Shown here piece after piece: positions 20,577 through 31,744 of a DNA stretch of 64,000 bases. The translations under genes and the position numbers were made by a program. The notes under the pieces are model-generated. The model had not been told where the DNA came from. It saw only the letters and a list, made by a program, of their open reading frames with translations, and made no database searches. Position 1 is the first letter of the stretch, and every line of letters begins with the position of its first letter. Location of the stretch: NCBI RefSeq assembly GCF_022647325.1, contig NZ_CP071405.1, positions 496,001-560,000 of the forward strand, in the 5' to 3' direction. Origin of the DNA: Pantoea deleyi (GTDB taxonomy: Bacteria; Pseudomonadota; Gammaproteobacteria; Enterobacterales; Enterobacteriaceae).

Positions 20577-20826
20577 TTATCCACAGCGCGACACCCCATT
20601 CTCAGCGCCCGTTAGCGCGATCTGCAAATCATTTCTGAACAGAGTTATCCACAGCTTTGCGTTTTAAGCGAAGCGCTAGTCTCATTATCAAATAAACACA
20701 ACTTTTTTATAAATCTTTGATATTTATGCTTTTGATAATATTTCAATTTGTTATTTTCCCGCAGAATCAGGGTTATTGCAGTTGAATGACAACAACTTTT
20801 TATTTTTATTCACAGCATGTGGAAAA
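20577..20826. promoter_or_regulatory. datA: datA-like DnaA-box cluster with IHF site
   Basis: Four DnaA boxes fit TTWTNCACA: TTATCCACA at 20577-20585 and 20645-20653, TTATTCACA at 20806-20814, and TTTTCCACA on the minus strand at 20818-20826. A perfect IHF consensus (WATCAANNNNTTR, minus strand) lies at 20710-20722, between the second and third boxes, in a very AT-rich stretch. In E. coli the datA locus, which stimulates DnaA-ATP hydrolysis with IHF, sits beside glyVXY and queG. Position and content match. The whole 20503-20851 gap holds no gene. Confidence 0.82.
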
Positions 20827-20851
20827 CGATAATCTGCGCCGGGCTGGTCAT

Positions 20852-21991
20852 TCACGCATCACGCGGTAAACCTTTCTCAACGGCACGCACCAGCCGTTTC
20901 TGCTGGGCAGGCTGCACGTCGACAACGAGCTGTTCGCGTTTCTGCTGCTGCTGCGCGATCGCCCACTGAATATGTTCATCCAGCAATTCACTCTCGCCGA
21001 GACGCCGTTCCAGCACCGGCATGATGTCGGCCGACCAGGGCGCGTTACCCAGCGCGACGGCGATATTGCGCAGCCAGCGTAAATGTCCGATGCGCCGAAT
21101 CGCGGAGCCTTCGGTGATGCGCAGAAACTTCGTTTCATCCCACTGAAACAGATCGATCAGCTCTGGCGCATGCAGCGCGGCGCGCGGTGAAAAGTCGCTT
21201 TCGTCACTGAGCTGACCATAGCGATTCCACGGACAGATGAGCTGGCAGTCATCGCAGCCATAGATCCGGTTGCCCATCAGTGGACGAAACGCTTCCGGGA
21301 TTGCGCCTTCCAGCTCAATGGTGAGATAAGAAATACAGCGGCGGGCATCCACGACGTAGGGTTCTACGATGGCGCCGGTGGGGCAGATTGTCATGCAGGC
21401 GACACAGCGGCCACACTGCTCCGGCTGCGGCGTATCCACCGGCAGCGGAATGTCGATCAGCAGTTCGCCGAGGAAAAACCACGAGCCCGCTTCGCGATTC
21501 AGAATCAGCGAATGTTTACCGGTCCAGCCAAGCCCGGCTTTCGCCGCCAGCGGGCGTTCCAGCAGCGGGGCGGAGTCGACAAAGGGGCGAAAATTAAGCG
21601 CACCACAATGCTCCTGGATCATTTCCCCGAGCTTTTTCAGTCGATTGCGCAATACTTTGTGGTAATCGCGGCCTAACGCATAACGGCTGACATAGCCCAG
21701 ACGGGGATTTTTCAGCGTGCTGGCAAAGGCGGCTTTGGCCGGAAGGTAGTTCATGCGAACGCTGATCACACGCAGCGTGCCGGGCAGCAGTTCATGCGGA
21801 CGCGCCCGCATCATGCCGTGTCGCGCCATCCACTCCATCTCGCCATGATACTGCTTGTCCAGCCACGCCTGCAGACGCGGCTCTTCGGCACTGAGATCGG
21901 TGTCGGTGATGCCGACCTGCTGGAAACCGAGTTCGGCTCCCCACTGTTTAATCTGCTGTGCGAGTTGATGAAGATCGAGAGGGTATGACAT
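20852..21991 (-). CDS. queG: Epoxyqueuosine reductase QueG
   Basis: A 379-residue cobalamin- and iron-sulfur-dependent enzyme that reduces epoxyqueuosine to queuosine in tRNA. Two 4Fe-4S motifs are visible (CGRCVACMTICPTGAI and a CDDCQLICPWN cluster), followed by a HEAT-like C-terminal region. Start 21991 gives exactly the E. coli length. Its start codon overlaps that of the divergent nnr in the tetranucleotide CATG, so upstream in-frame ATGs would run into nnr. Confidence 0.96.
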   Translation of the reverse strand: MSYPLDLHQLAQQIKQWGAELGFQQVGITDTDLSAEEPRLQAWLDKQYHGEMEWMARHGMMRARPHELLPGTLRVISVRMNYLPAKAAFASTLKNPRLGYVSRYALGRDYHKVLRNRLKKLGEMIQEHCGALNFRPFVDSAPLLERPLAAKAGLGWTGKHSLILNREAGSWFFLGELLIDIPLPVDTPQPEQCGRCVACMTICPTGAIVEPYVVDARRCISYLTIELEGAIPEAFRPLMGNRIYGCDDCQLICPWNRYGQLSDESDFSPRAALHAPELIDLFQWDETKFLRITEGSAIRRIGHLRWLRNIAVALGNAPWSADIMPVLERRLGESELLDEHIQWAIAQQQQKREQLVVDVQPAQQKRLVRAVEKGLPRDA

Positions 21992-23510
21992 GAGTGACCA
22001 GGATTCGAAGAAAAACAGCCGCAGTTTACCATATTCTGTCTGGCCTGCGCAGGCGGTGGCGCAGCTTGAGCAACAGGGGGCCGACGCACTCGGCATCACC
22101 CTGCATGAGCTGATGCTGCGCGCCGGGCAGGCGGCCTTTACGCATCTGACTGCGCACTGGCCGCAGGCCAGCCACTGGCTGATTCTGTGTGGTCACGGCA
22201 ATAACGGCGGGGATGGCTATGTGGTGGCGCGGCTGGGGCAGGCGGCAGGCAAAACGGTGACGCTGCTGGCGTGCGAAAGTGACAGGGCGTTACCGGAAGA
22301 GGCGCAGCAGGCCCGCGATGCCTGGCTGGATGCGGGCGGTGCAATCCATGCGGCCGATGCGGTCTGGCCAGAGCAGGTCGATGTGATCGTCGATGCGCTG
22401 CTGGGCACCGGCTGCCAGCGTGCGCCGGACGAACCTTACGCCTCGCTGATCGCACGCGTTAATGCCCATGCAGCGCCGGTTCTTGCCATCGATATCCCGT
22501 CCGGCTTATCGGCCCGCAACGGCACGGCGCCCGGCGCGGTCATAGACGCCTGCCATACGCTGAGCCTGGTCGCGCTGAAGCCGGGACAGATAACCGGCAA
22601 GGCGCGTGACCACGTTGGCAAACTCTTCGCTGCCGATCTGGGGCTGGCCGCGTTTCTGGCGGGCGAGACGGCCCCCATCGCCCGTTACGACGCCAGCGTA
22701 CTCTCCCGCTGGCTGAAACCGCGTAAGCCGACCTCGCACAAAGGCAGTCACGGTCGTCTGCTGGTGGTGGGAGGCGATGCCGGTACGGCCGGGGCGGTGC
22801 GCATGACGGCAGAGGCGGCGCTGCGCAGCGGCAGCGGATTAGTGCGAGTGCTTACTCACAAAGATAATATCATCCCGATTCTCACCGCCCGCCCCGAAAT
22901 TATGGTCGATGAACTGACCGACGAACGGCTCACGGAGGCGCTGGCGTGGGCCGATGTCATCGCTATCGGTCCCGGTCTGGGTCAGCGGGAGTGGGGAAAG
23001 CGGGCGTTAAAGCGGGTAGAAGGCAGTGAAAAGCCGATGCTTTGGGACGCGGATGCACTTAACCTGCTGGCAATCAGTGCGGAGAAACGTCAGAATCGCA
23101 TTATTACGCCGCATCCTGGCGAGGCGGCGCGTTTGCTGAATATTGAGACCAGTGAAATTGAGAGTGACCGCTTACATGCAGCGCAGACACTGGCGCAGCG
23201 TTATGGCGGCGTGGTGGTTCTGAAAGGTGCCGGAACGCTGATTGCCAGCGAGCAGGGCGAGATGGCCTTTGCCGATGTTGGCAATGCCGGTATGGCATCG
23301 GGCGGAATGGGCGATCTCCTGAGCGGGATCATCGCCTCGCTGGTGGGTCAGAAACTGACGCTGTTTGAGGCGGCCTGCGCGGGCTGTGTAGCGCACGGTG
23401 CCGCCGCCGACGCGGTCGCGGTGCAACGCGGCACGCGCGGTATGCTGGCAACCGATTTACTGGATCTCCTGTGGCAGTTTGTTAATCCTGAGATGAATAA
23501 AGAAGCATGA
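21990..23510 (+). CDS. nnr: Bifunctional NAD(P)H-hydrate epimerase/dehydratase
   Basis: A 506-residue fusion. The N-terminal YjeF_N epimerase (residues about 20-220, with [14 protein letters not shown]) converts R- to S-NAD(P)HX, and the C-terminal ribokinase-like dehydratase (residues about 230-500, with [18 protein letters not shown] and [15 protein letters not shown]) restores NAD(P)H using ADP. The start codon overlaps that of queG. The stop overlaps the tsaE start by 4 bp. First gene of the nnr-tsaE-amiB-mutL-miaA-hfq-hflX run. Confidence 0.96.
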   Translation: MSDQDSKKNSRSLPYSVWPAQAVAQLEQQGADALGITLHELMLRAGQAAFTHLTAHWPQASHWLILCGHGNNGGDGYVVARLGQAAGKTVTLLACESDRALPEEAQQARDAWLDAGGAIHAADAVWPEQVDVIVDALLGTGCQRAPDEPYASLIARVNAHAAPVLAIDIPSGLSARNGTAPGAVIDACHTLSLVALKPGQITGKARDHVGKLFAADLGLAAFLAGETAPIARYDASVLSRWLKPRKPTSHKGSHGRLLVVGGDAGTAGAVRMTAEAALRSGSGLVRVLTHKDNIIPILTARPEIMVDELTDERLTEALAWADVIAIGPGLGQREWGKRALKRVEGSEKPMLWDADALNLLAISAEKRQNRIITPHPGEAARLLNIETSEIESDRLHAAQTLAQRYGGVVVLKGAGTLIASEQGEMAFADVGNAGMASGGMGDLLSGIIASLVGQKLTLFEAACAGCVAHGAAADAVAVQRGTRGMLATDLLDLLWQFVNPEMNKEA

Positions 23511-23983
23511 AGACCTGTGTTATCTCTTTGCCCGATGAGGCGGCTACGCTCAGTTTGGGCGCTCAGCTGGCGCGCGCCTGTGGCAGCGCGGCAGTCATTT
23601 ATCTCTATGGCGATCTGGGGGCGGGTAAAACCACCTTCAGCCGCGGCTTTCTGCAGGCGCTGGGCCATCAGGGCAACGTCAAAAGTCCCACCTATACCCT
23701 GGTGGAGCCTTACGCGCTGGCCGACCGCACCCTTTACCATTTCGACCTCTATCGCCTCGCCGATCCGGAAGAGCTGGAATTCATGGGGATCCGCGACTAT
23801 TTCAGCGGTGAGGCGATCTGTCTGGTCGAGTGGCCGCAGCAGGGTGCCGGATTCCTGCCGTCGCCCGACCTCACCTTAACGCTGCGCTATGTGGGCGAGG
23901 CGCGTGAAGCGGAGCTGACGGCGCAGTCTGCGTCGGGCCAGCAGTGGATTGAACAGTTCAGCCAGGGCAGGGAACAGGCATGA
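23507..23983 (+). CDS. tsaE: tRNA t6A modification ATPase TsaE
   Basis: A 158-residue P-loop protein with Walker [14 protein letters not shown] (residues about 35-47) and the conserved [10 protein letters not shown] segment. With TsaB, TsaC and TsaD it forms threonylcarbamoyladenosine at position 37 of ANN-decoding tRNAs. The gene overlaps nnr and amiB by 4 bp each (ATGA), indicating translational coupling. Confidence 0.96.
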   Translation: MKTCVISLPDEAATLSLGAQLARACGSAAVIYLYGDLGAGKTTFSRGFLQALGHQGNVKSPTYTLVEPYALADRTLYHFDLYRLADPEELEFMGIRDYFSGEAICLVEWPQQGAGFLPSPDLTLTLRYVGEAREAELTAQSASGQQWIEQFSQGREQA

Positions 23984-25650
23984 TGTCACGGATGAAAATC
24001 GCGCTGGTGTCACTGCTGCTGCTGGTCTCTGCTCCCCTGTTCGCCGCCACGCTGTCAGATATCAAAGTGGCGAACGGTGACAGCCAGGCAACCATCACCC
24101 TGAATTTTTCCGGACAGCCGGTCTATGGCTATTTCCCGCTGCACAACCCCGATCGCGTGGTGCTCGACGTCCGTCAGAGCGGTGTGGTGCAGGGGTTACC
24201 GCTGAACTTCAGCGGTGAGAACATCGTCAGGCGCATTCGCAGCAGTACCCCAAAGGACAAGCAGAGCGTGCGGCTGGTGTTTGAACTGACCCAGGCGGGG
24301 AAAACCCGTGCGGTCACCCAGCGCGACGGCAACAACTACAGCGTGGTCTTTACCATTACCGGTAAAGCGCCGGTGGTGACGCGCAGCCAGCCCGCACCGG
24401 TCATCGCCCCGACGCGCGTGCCGACCCAGAGTGCCGCCGCGGCCAATCCGTTTAATGCCAATCCGGTGACCTCGGTGACCAGCACGGCCAGCACCGTGCG
24501 CCCCGGCAGTCGCGTCAGCCAGAATGACACCGTGATCGTGGCGATAGATGCCGGACACGGCGGCCAGGACCCGGGCGCTATCGGCCAGCGCGGATTAAAA
24601 GAGAAGAACGTAACGATTGCGATTGCCCGTAAACTGCGGGTGCTGCTCAATAACGATCCGATGTTTAAGGGCGTGCTGACACGCGATGGCGACTATTTTA
24701 TCTCGGTCATGGGCCGTTCCGATGTGGCGCGTAAAGCCAACGCCAACGTGCTGGTGTCGATCCATGCGGATGCGGCGCCGAGCCACGCGGCGACCGGGGC
24801 ATCGGTCTGGGTGTTATCAAACCGTCGCGCCAACAACGAGATGGCTAACTGGCTGGAGCAGAAAGAGAAGCAGTCTGAGCTGCTGGGCGGTGCCGGTGAC
24901 CTGCTGGCCAACAGCCAGGCCGATCCTTATCTCAGCCAGGCGGTGTTAGACCTGCAGTTCGGTCACTCGCAGCGCGTCGGCTATGACATCGCTCAGAAAG
25001 TCCTGCAGCAGCTGCGCGGCGTTACCTCGCTGCACAAGCGCCTGCCAGAGCACGCCAGTCTTGGGGTCCTGCGCTCGCCGGACATTCCTTCTCTGCTGGT
25101 GGAAACCGGCTTCATCAGTAATTCCTCGGAGGAGCGACTGCTAGGCAGTAGCGCACACCAGGATAAGATTGCGCAGTCGATCTATAAAGGTCTGCGCACT
25201 TATTTCCTGGCGCACCCGCTGCAATCCATCCCAAAGGAGGAAAACCTGCCGCTGGGCTCGTCGCCAGCGGTGAGCGTCGCCAGTAATCCGGCGACCGGGG
25301 TGACGCAGTATACCGGCATCACTCAGCGCCATACCGTGACGCGCGGGGAGACGCTCTCCGGCATTGCCGCGAAGTATGGTGTCAGCATGGCCACGCTGCG
25401 TGAGATGAACACCCTGAAGCGTGATGTGGTGTGGGTCGGCCAGCGGCTGAAAGTCCCGGCCAGTGCGGCCGCCAGCCGGACCACCCGCGCCGCGCCGCGC
25501 GGTATGGTTCGCCATAAGGTCGTCGTCGGCGATTCCCTGACCGGGATTGCGGCGCACTACGGCGTCAGCCCGAAAGCGATAATGCAGACCAATAATCTGA
25601 AGTCGACCAACGTCATGTTGGGGCAGAACCTGAAAATTCCTGCATCCTGA
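23980..25650 (+). CDS. amiB: N-acetylmuramoyl-L-alanine amidase AmiB (two LysM domains)
   Basis: A 556-residue periplasmic amidase that splits septal peptidoglycan during daughter-cell separation, activated by EnvC. A signal peptide (residues about 1-22), an AMIN septal-targeting domain (about 25-130), a proline/threonine-rich linker and an Amidase_3 domain (about 185-415; zinc-ligand motif [12 protein letters not shown] and catalytic VETGFISN) precede two C-terminal LysM repeats (starting [13 protein letters not shown] and [13 protein letters not shown]). E. coli AmiB is about 445 residues with one LysM, so this is a longer form. The start overlaps tsaE by 4 bp. Confidence 0.95.
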   Translation: MMSRMKIALVSLLLLVSAPLFAATLSDIKVANGDSQATITLNFSGQPVYGYFPLHNPDRVVLDVRQSGVVQGLPLNFSGENIVRRIRSSTPKDKQSVRLVFELTQAGKTRAVTQRDGNNYSVVFTITGKAPVVTRSQPAPVIAPTRVPTQSAAAANPFNANPVTSVTSTASTVRPGSRVSQNDTVIVAIDAGHGGQDPGAIGQRGLKEKNVTIAIARKLRVLLNNDPMFKGVLTRDGDYFISVMGRSDVARKANANVLVSIHADAAPSHAATGASVWVLSNRRANNEMANWLEQKEKQSELLGGAGDLLANSQADPYLSQAVLDLQFGHSQRVGYDIAQKVLQQLRGVTSLHKRLPEHASLGVLRSPDIPSLLVETGFISNSSEERLLGSSAHQDKIAQSIYKGLRTYFLAHPLQSIPKEENLPLGSSPAVSVASNPATGVTQYTGITQRHTVTRGETLSGIAAKYGVSMATLREMNTLKRDVVWVGQRLKVPASAAASRTTRAAPRGMVRHKVVVGDSLTGIAAHYGVSPKAIMQTNNLKSTNVMLGQNLKIPAS

Positions 25651-25699
25651 TTGTGTGCCCGGCCGCTGCGCCGGGCTGTCAGCTAAAAGGATATCCACT

Positions 25700-27565
25700 A
25701 TGCCGATACAAATTTTACCGCCTCAGCTGGCAAACCAGATTGCAGCGGGTGAAGTGGTTGAACGTCCTGCCTCGGTTGTCAAAGAGCTGGTGGAGAACAG
25801 TCTGGATGCGGGCGCAACGCGCATCGATATTGATATTGAAAAGGGCGGCGCGAAGCTGATCCGCATCCGTGACAACGGCTGCGGCATCGTGAAAAGCGAG
25901 CTGTCGATGGCGCTGGCCCGACACGCCACCAGTAAAATCGCCTCGCTGGACGACCTGGAGGCGATCATGAGCCTGGGCTTCCGTGGGGAAGCGCTGGCCA
26001 GTATCAGCTCTGTCTCCCGTCTGACGCTCACCTCCCGCACCGCCGATCAGAGTGAAGCCTGGCAGGCGTATGCCGAAGGGCGCGATATGGCGGTGACGGT
26101 CAAACCGGCGGCGCATCCCTGTGGCACCACGCTGGAGGTGCTGGATCTGTTTTACAACACGCCGGCACGCCGCAGATTTATGCGCACCGAGAAAACCGAG
26201 TTCGGGCATATCGACGAAGTGATTCGTCGCATCGCGCTGGCCCGCTTTGATGTCGCCCTGTCGCTGAGCCATAACGGCAAAATGATGCGTCAGTATCGCG
26301 CCGTGAATGAAGAGAGTCAGCGCGAACGGCGGCTGGCCGCGATCTGCGGCACCACCTTTATGCAGCACGCGCTGCGCATCGACTGGCAACATGACGATCT
26401 CGCGCTGCGCGGCTGGGTCGCCGATCCGGCCGGTTCACGCCAGGTGACCGAGCTGCAATACTGCTATGTTAACGGCCGGATGATGCGCGATAAGCTGATT
26501 AACCATGCTATCCGCCAGGCCTTCCAGACCCAGCTTCAGGATGATCAGCAGCCCGCCTACGTACTCTATCTGGAGATCGATCCCCATCAGGTGGATGTCA
26601 ACGTCCATCCGGCCAAGCATGAAGTCCGTTTCCACCAGTCGCGCCTGGTGCATGACTTTATCTATCAGGGCGTGGTCAGTGCGCTGCAGGCGATTGCGAC
26701 ATCTGCGCTGCCCGCGCTGAAGGCTGAAGAAACGGCCCCGCGCTGGCAGCCGGAAAACCGTCAGGCGGCCGGAGGCAATCATTTCGCCCAGCCTGCGTCG
26801 TCGCCCGGTGAGCGTAAACCGGCCGCACCCGCCCGGGAAACGCCGCCCGCTGCGGCACCGGCCTGGCAAAACAAAGAGAATCTTTACCGGCAGCGTGAAG
26901 GCGCGGTGTACCAGCAACTGCTGAAAACCCCCGCCGACAGCGCGCCGCCGCCTGGCGCGCGTGAGCCGGAACCGCGCCGGACCGAAAAGGCCTCACCGCT
27001 GGCGGCCCATGCGCAGAGTTTTGGTCGGGTACTGACCGTGCTGCAGCACCACTATGCGCTGCTGGAACAGAATCAGACGCTCTCGCTGATGGCGCTGCCT
27101 GTGGCGGCGCGCTGGCTGAAACAGGCGCAGCTGGAACCGGGCGAAGAGGGGCTGAAACCGCAGCCGCTGCTGATTCCCGTGCGGCTGAAAATGGCTAAAG
27201 ATGAACGCGAGGCGGCCCGCAAAAATAGCAGCCTGCTCAATCAGATGGGCATCGAACTTCAGGCCGATGGCGACCACGTCACCCTGCGCGCAGTGCCTTT
27301 ACCGTTACGAACACAAAATTTACAAATCTTGATTCCTGAGCTGTTAGGCTATCTCGCCCGGCAGCAGGAGAACTCTGCGACGCAACTGGCCCAGTGGCTG
27401 GCGCGACAGCAGGATACAGAGTCCTCCGACTGGAATCACTCACAGGCGATTAACCTGCTGGCTGAGCTTGAACGGCTCTGCCCACAGTTACTGAAATCGC
27501 CGCCTTCAGGCTTATTACAGCCCATAGAGATTGAGAGCGCGGTGAACGCGTTGAAGCATGAGTGA
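25700..27565 (+). CDS. mutL: DNA mismatch repair protein MutL
   Basis: A 621-residue GHKL ATPase that couples MutS to MutH and UvrD. Motifs are [11 protein letters not shown] (I), DNGCGI (II) and [10 protein letters not shown] (III). A proline-rich linker (residues about 350-430) joins a C-terminal dimerisation domain. The start at 25700 is taken because AAAAGG lies about 9 bp upstream and [20 protein letters not shown] is the canonical N-terminus; the ATG at 25655 adds 15 unrelated residues. It overlaps miaA by 8 bp. Confidence 0.97.
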   Translation: MPIQILPPQLANQIAAGEVVERPASVVKELVENSLDAGATRIDIDIEKGGAKLIRIRDNGCGIVKSELSMALARHATSKIASLDDLEAIMSLGFRGEALASISSVSRLTLTSRTADQSEAWQAYAEGRDMAVTVKPAAHPCGTTLEVLDLFYNTPARRRFMRTEKTEFGHIDEVIRRIALARFDVALSLSHNGKMMRQYRAVNEESQRERRLAAICGTTFMQHALRIDWQHDDLALRGWVADPAGSRQVTELQYCYVNGRMMRDKLINHAIRQAFQTQLQDDQQPAYVLYLEIDPHQVDVNVHPAKHEVRFHQSRLVHDFIYQGVVSALQAIATSALPALKAEETAPRWQPENRQAAGGNHFAQPASSPGERKPAAPARETPPAAAPAWQNKENLYRQREGAVYQQLLKTPADSAPPPGAREPEPRRTEKASPLAAHAQSFGRVLTVLQHHYALLEQNQTLSLMALPVAARWLKQAQLEPGEEGLKPQPLLIPVRLKMAKDEREAARKNSSLLNQMGIELQADGDHVTLRAVPLPLRTQNLQILIPELLGYLARQQENSATQLAQWLARQQDTESSDWNHSQAINLLAELERLCPQLLKSPPSGLLQPIEIESAVNALKHE

Positions 27566-28508
27566 ACTAAACCAGGCTGGCCGGCCAAAGGCTATTTTTT
27601 TGATGGGACCCACGGCGTCTGGCAAGACGGCATTAGCCATCGAGCTGCGTAAGCAGTTACCCGTGGAACTAATCAGCGTAGATTCTGCCTTAATCTATCG
27701 ACAGATGGATATTGGCACGGCGAAACCGTCGGCTGAGGAGTTAACCGTGGCGCCCCATCGTCTGCTCGACATTCGCGATCCCGCAGAGGCCTATTCGGCT
27801 GCGGAGTTCCGGCGCGATGCGTTAGCAGAAATGGCGGAGATCGTTGCAGCCGGACGAATACCGCTGCTTGTTGGTGGAACCATGCTCTACTTCAAGGCGT
27901 TACTTGAAGGATTGTCGCCGCTGCCCCCGGCCGATCCGGAGGTTCGTCAGCAGATAGAGCAAACGGCGCGTGAAAAAGGCTGGGAAGCTTTGCACCGCCA
28001 GCTGTGTGAAATCGACCCGGTTGCCGGCAGTCGTATTCATCCGAATGATCCGCAGAGACTTTCGCGAGCACTGGAAGTTTTTTTTATTTCGGGTAAAACT
28101 TTAACGGAACTGACTAAAACATCCGGTGAAGCGTTACCCTACGACGTGCAGCAGTTTGCCATCGCCCCCGCGAGTCGCGAACTGCTGCACCAGCGCATCG
28201 CGTTGCGTTTTGAGCAGATGTTGGCGTCAGGATTTGAAGCGGAGTCTCGGGCCCTGTTTGCACGAGGTGATTTGCATACGGACATGCCTTCCATCCGGTG
28301 TGTCGGTTATCGTCAGATGTGGTCTTACCTGTCGGGCGAAATCGATTATGACGAGATGGTTTATCGGGGAATTTGCGCAACCCGGCAGCTCGCTAAGCGA
28401 CAGATGACATGGTTACGTGGCTGGGAAAATGTTCACTGGCTTGACAGTGACGAGCCCCGGCTGGCGCGTGATACAGTGTTACAGGTTCTTAGTGCGAAGC
28501 ATGGGTGA
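27558..28508 (+). CDS. miaA: tRNA dimethylallyltransferase MiaA
   Basis: A 316-residue enzyme that adds an isopentenyl group to A37 of UNN-decoding tRNAs. The P-loop [14 protein letters not shown] is at residues about 17-30, with [19 protein letters not shown] following and the conserved [10 protein letters not shown] near the end. It overlaps mutL by 8 bp. The 103-bp gap to hfq is AT-rich and probably contains an internal hfq promoter. Confidence 0.97.
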   Translation: MSELNQAGRPKAIFLMGPTASGKTALAIELRKQLPVELISVDSALIYRQMDIGTAKPSAEELTVAPHRLLDIRDPAEAYSAAEFRRDALAEMAEIVAAGRIPLLVGGTMLYFKALLEGLSPLPPADPEVRQQIEQTAREKGWEALHRQLCEIDPVAGSRIHPNDPQRLSRALEVFFISGKTLTELTKTSGEALPYDVQQFAIAPASRELLHQRIALRFEQMLASGFEAESRALFARGDLHTDMPSIRCVGYRQMWSYLSGEIDYDEMVYRGICATRQLAKRQMTWLRGWENVHWLDSDEPRLARDTVLQVLSAKHG

Positions 28509-28599
28509 TTGTGTACAATTGATGGGTTATCGTGCGCAAATTTTTACGCAGTTTTTTCAGAACCATAGGTTCTACGAGCAACAAACAACAAGCATATAA

Positions 28600-28923
<324 letters not shown>

Positions 28924-28938
28924 CGCGGCGCCGTACAG

Positions 28939-28978
28939 CCAGGTGCGGAGAACCGCGGTTTTCCGTCCTGGTCTTTTA
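28939..28978 (+). terminator. Attenuator-like hairpin between hfq and hflX
   Basis: Arms 28939-28954 and 28957-28971 pair (CCAGG/CCTGG base, one bulge, then CGGAGAACC with GGTTTTCCG) and are followed by TCTTTTATTT. It probably gives partial termination, lowering hflX expression relative to hfq. Confidence 0.7.
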
Positions 28979-28995
28979 TTTAGCGAGGTTATAGC

Positions 28996-30276
28996 TTGTT
29001 TGACCGTTATGATGCCGGTGAGCAGGCCGTACTGGTACACATCTGGTTCTCCCAAGACAAAGAAGTAGAAGATTTGCAGGAGTTCGAAACCCTGGTCTCT
29101 TCTGCTGGCGTTGAGGCGCTGCAAGTGGTCACTGGCAGTCGTAAAGCGCCACACCCCAAGTATTTTGTCGGTGAAGGAAAGGCCGTTGAAATTGCCGATG
29201 CGGTAAAAACAACTGGAGCATCGGTCGTACTATTCGATCATGCCCTTACGCCCGCTCAGGAGAGAAACCTCGAGCGTCTGTGCGAATGCCGGGTTATCGA
29301 TCGCACCGGTTTAATTCTGGATATCTTTGCCCAACGCGCACGTACCCACGAAGGTAAATTGCAGGTTGAGCTGGCGCAGTTACGCCATCTTGCCACACGT
29401 CTGGTGCGCGGCTGGACTCACCTTGAACGTCAGAAAGGCGGGATCGGCTTACGCGGTCCGGGTGAAACACAGTTAGAAACCGACCGCCGCCTGTTGCGTG
29501 GTCGTATCAGTCAGATTCTGTCCCGTCTTGAGCGGGTGGAAAAACAGCGTGAGCAGGGGCGTCAGTCGCGGGCCAAAGCGGACATCCCGACCGTGTCGCT
29601 GGTGGGCTACACCAACGCCGGTAAGTCGACCCTGTTTAATGCCATGACGTCGGCCAGCGTCTTTGCGGCGGACCAGCTGTTTGCCACGCTGGACCCGACG
29701 CTGCGCCGCCTGAATGTGGCCGATGTCGGGGATGTGGTTCTGGCGGACACCGTCGGCTTTATTCGCCATCTTCCTCACGATCTGGTTGCCGCTTTTAAAG
29801 CCACGCTGCAGGAGACACGTCAGGCGACGCTGTTACTGCATGTGATTGATGGCGCAGACCTGCGCGTCACGGACAATATCGCCGCCGTCGATACCGTTCT
29901 GGAAGAGATCGAAGCGGACGAAATCCCGACGTTACTGGTCATGAATAAAATCGATATGCTCGACGGATTCGAACCGCGTATCGATCGCAACGAAGAGAAT
30001 CTGCCCGTCCGCGTCTGGCTGTCTGCCCAGACGGGTGAAGGCATTCCGTTGCTGTGGCAGGCGCTGTCTGAGCGTCTGTCGGGTGAAATTGCCCAGCACG
30101 CATTACGCCTGCCGCCGGAAGCGGGGCGACTTCGCAGCCGTTTCTATCAGCTGCAGGCGATTGAGAAAGAGTGGAATGAAGAAGACGGCAGTGTAGGATT
30201 GCAGATACGTATGCCCATTATTGAATGGATGCGTTTATGTAAACAGGAACCGTCGCTGACCAGTTACATTGTTTGA
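28996..30276 (+). CDS. hflX: Ribosome-rescue GTPase HflX
   Basis: A 426-residue GTPase that splits stalled or heat-damaged 70S ribosomes. The N-terminal domain with [18 protein letters not shown] precedes the G domain ([19 protein letters not shown]). The start codon is TTG at 28996, as in E. coli, which keeps the [13 protein letters not shown]-terminus; no ATG or GTG lies close enough to replace it. hflK follows after 226 bp, in which I see no other gene. Confidence 0.96.
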   Translation: MFDRYDAGEQAVLVHIWFSQDKEVEDLQEFETLVSSAGVEALQVVTGSRKAPHPKYFVGEGKAVEIADAVKTTGASVVLFDHALTPAQERNLERLCECRVIDRTGLILDIFAQRARTHEGKLQVELAQLRHLATRLVRGWTHLERQKGGIGLRGPGETQLETDRRLLRGRISQILSRLERVEKQREQGRQSRAKADIPTVSLVGYTNAGKSTLFNAMTSASVFAADQLFATLDPTLRRLNVADVGDVVLADTVGFIRHLPHDLVAAFKATLQETRQATLLLHVIDGADLRVTDNIAAVDTVLEEIEADEIPTLLVMNKIDMLDGFEPRIDRNEENLPVRVWLSAQTGEGIPLLWQALSERLSGEIAQHALRLPPEAGRLRSRFYQLQAIEKEWNEEDGSVGLQIRMPIIEWMRLCKQEPSLTSYIV

Positions 30277-30502
30277 GATTGCCCAAACGCATTTACCTTA
30301 AAAATGGAAGATTGTCGCATTTTCGTTGCATGACCGAATACGCAGGATTACCCGGGTCGTTCGGATTTCAGCAAGGCGGCAACGGCGTGTACCGCCGGGC
30401 GCTTACGCAGGTAAGTGGCCGGGGTGAACGAAGGCAGCCAACACTGCTGCAATCCGAAAAATGAAGGGTAAAAACCGTAATTACAATAAATGGAGTAGAA
30501 AC

Positions 30503-31741
30503 ATGGCGTGGAATCAGCCCGGAAATAACGGACAGGACCGCGACCCGTGGGGAAGCAGCAATAATCAAGGCGGCAACTCTGGGGGGAATAAGGGAGGACG
30601 GGAATCCGGGCCTCCTGATCTGGATGATATCTTCCGTAAGCTGAGCAAGAAGCTTGGTGGACTGGGCGGTGGCAAACAGAGCGACAACGGTCAGCGCGGC
30701 TCAGGCAGCGGCGGCAAAATCGTGGGCATCGTGGCGGTTGCAGCGGTGGTCATCTGGGCTGCCAGCGGTTTCTACACCATTAAAGAAGCGGAGCGCGGCG
30801 TAGTGACGCGCTTCGGTAAATTCAGTCATCTGGTCGAGCCGGGCCTGAACTGGAAGCCGACCTTTATCGATCAGGTGCGTGCGGTGAACGTCGAATCGGT
30901 GCGCGAACTGGCGGCATCAGGCGTGATGCTGACCTCGGACGAGAACGTGGTTCGCGTCGAGATGAACGTGCAGTACCGCGTCACCGACCCGGAACGCTAT
31001 CTCTATGCGGTGACCAGCGCGGATGACAGCCTGCGTCAGGCCACGGACAGTGCTCTGCGTGGCGTGATCGGGCGTTCCACCATGGATCGCATCCTGACCG
31101 AAGGCCGTACCGTCGTCCGTAGCGATACACAGCGTGAAATCGACGAGACCATCCGCCCTTATAACATGGGGATCGCGGTGCTGGACGTTAACTTCCAGGC
31201 GGCCCGTCCGCCGGAAGAGGTGAAGTCCGCGTTTGATGACGCCATTGCCGCACGCGAAAACCGTGAGCAGTACGTCCGCGAAGCCGAAGCCTACGCGAAT
31301 GAAGTGCAGCCGCGTGCCAACGGTCAGGCGCAGCGTATTCTGGAAGAGGCGCGTGCGTATAAAGAGCGTACCGTTCTGGAAGCGCAGGGTGAAGTGGCGC
31401 GTTTCGCCAAGATCCTGCCGGAGTACAAAGCCGCACCGGAAATCACCAAAGAGCGTCTCTACATCGAGACCATGGAACGTGTGCTCAGCCATACCCGCAA
31501 AGTCCTGGTTAACGATCGGGGTAACAACCTGATGATGCTGCCGCTGGATCAGCTGATGCGTGGCGGTCAGGCTTCCTCAGGCCAGAACGGTCAGAAGGGC
31601 GCGAACAGTGCTTCTCTGCCTGCCATCTCCGACCGCAGCGCAAGCCGCAATGACACGTCGTCATACAGTCCGGACAACATCATGGATCAGCGTCGGGCCA
31701 ATGCTCAGCGCAGCGACAGCCAGCGCGAAGGGAGAGAGTAA
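30503..31741 (+). CDS. hflK: FtsH modulator HflK
   Basis: A 412-residue SPFH/prohibitin protein. It has a Gly/Asn-rich cytoplasmic N-terminus (residues 1-70), one membrane helix (about 75-97), the SPFH domain starting at TIKEAERGVVTRFGKF, and a coiled coil with EAEAYANEVQPRANGQAQ. With HflC it forms a large periplasmic cage around FtsH and limits its proteolysis. The start at 30503 has GGAG 7 bp upstream and the canonical MAWNQPGNNGQDRDPWGSS. hflC begins 3 bp after the stop. Confidence 0.97.
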   Translation: MAWNQPGNNGQDRDPWGSSNNQGGNSGGNKGGRESGPPDLDDIFRKLSKKLGGLGGGKQSDNGQRGSGSGGKIVGIVAVAAVVIWAASGFYTIKEAERGVVTRFGKFSHLVEPGLNWKPTFIDQVRAVNVESVRELAASGVMLTSDENVVRVEMNVQYRVTDPERYLYAVTSADDSLRQATDSALRGVIGRSTMDRILTEGRTVVRSDTQREIDETIRPYNMGIAVLDVNFQAARPPEEVKSAFDDAIAARENREQYVREAEAYANEVQPRANGQAQRILEEARAYKERTVLEAQGEVARFAKILPEYKAAPEITKERLYIETMERVLSHTRKVLVNDRGNNLMMLPLDQLMRGGQASSGQNGQKGANSASLPAISDRSASRNDTSSYSPDNIMDQRRANAQRSDSQREGRE

Positions 31742-31744
31742 TCG

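Noticed and set aside
30277..30502. A 63-codon frame between hflX and hflK
   Set aside because: No ribosome site or signal, and its translation resembles nothing; the gap more probably holds leader sequence of hflK.
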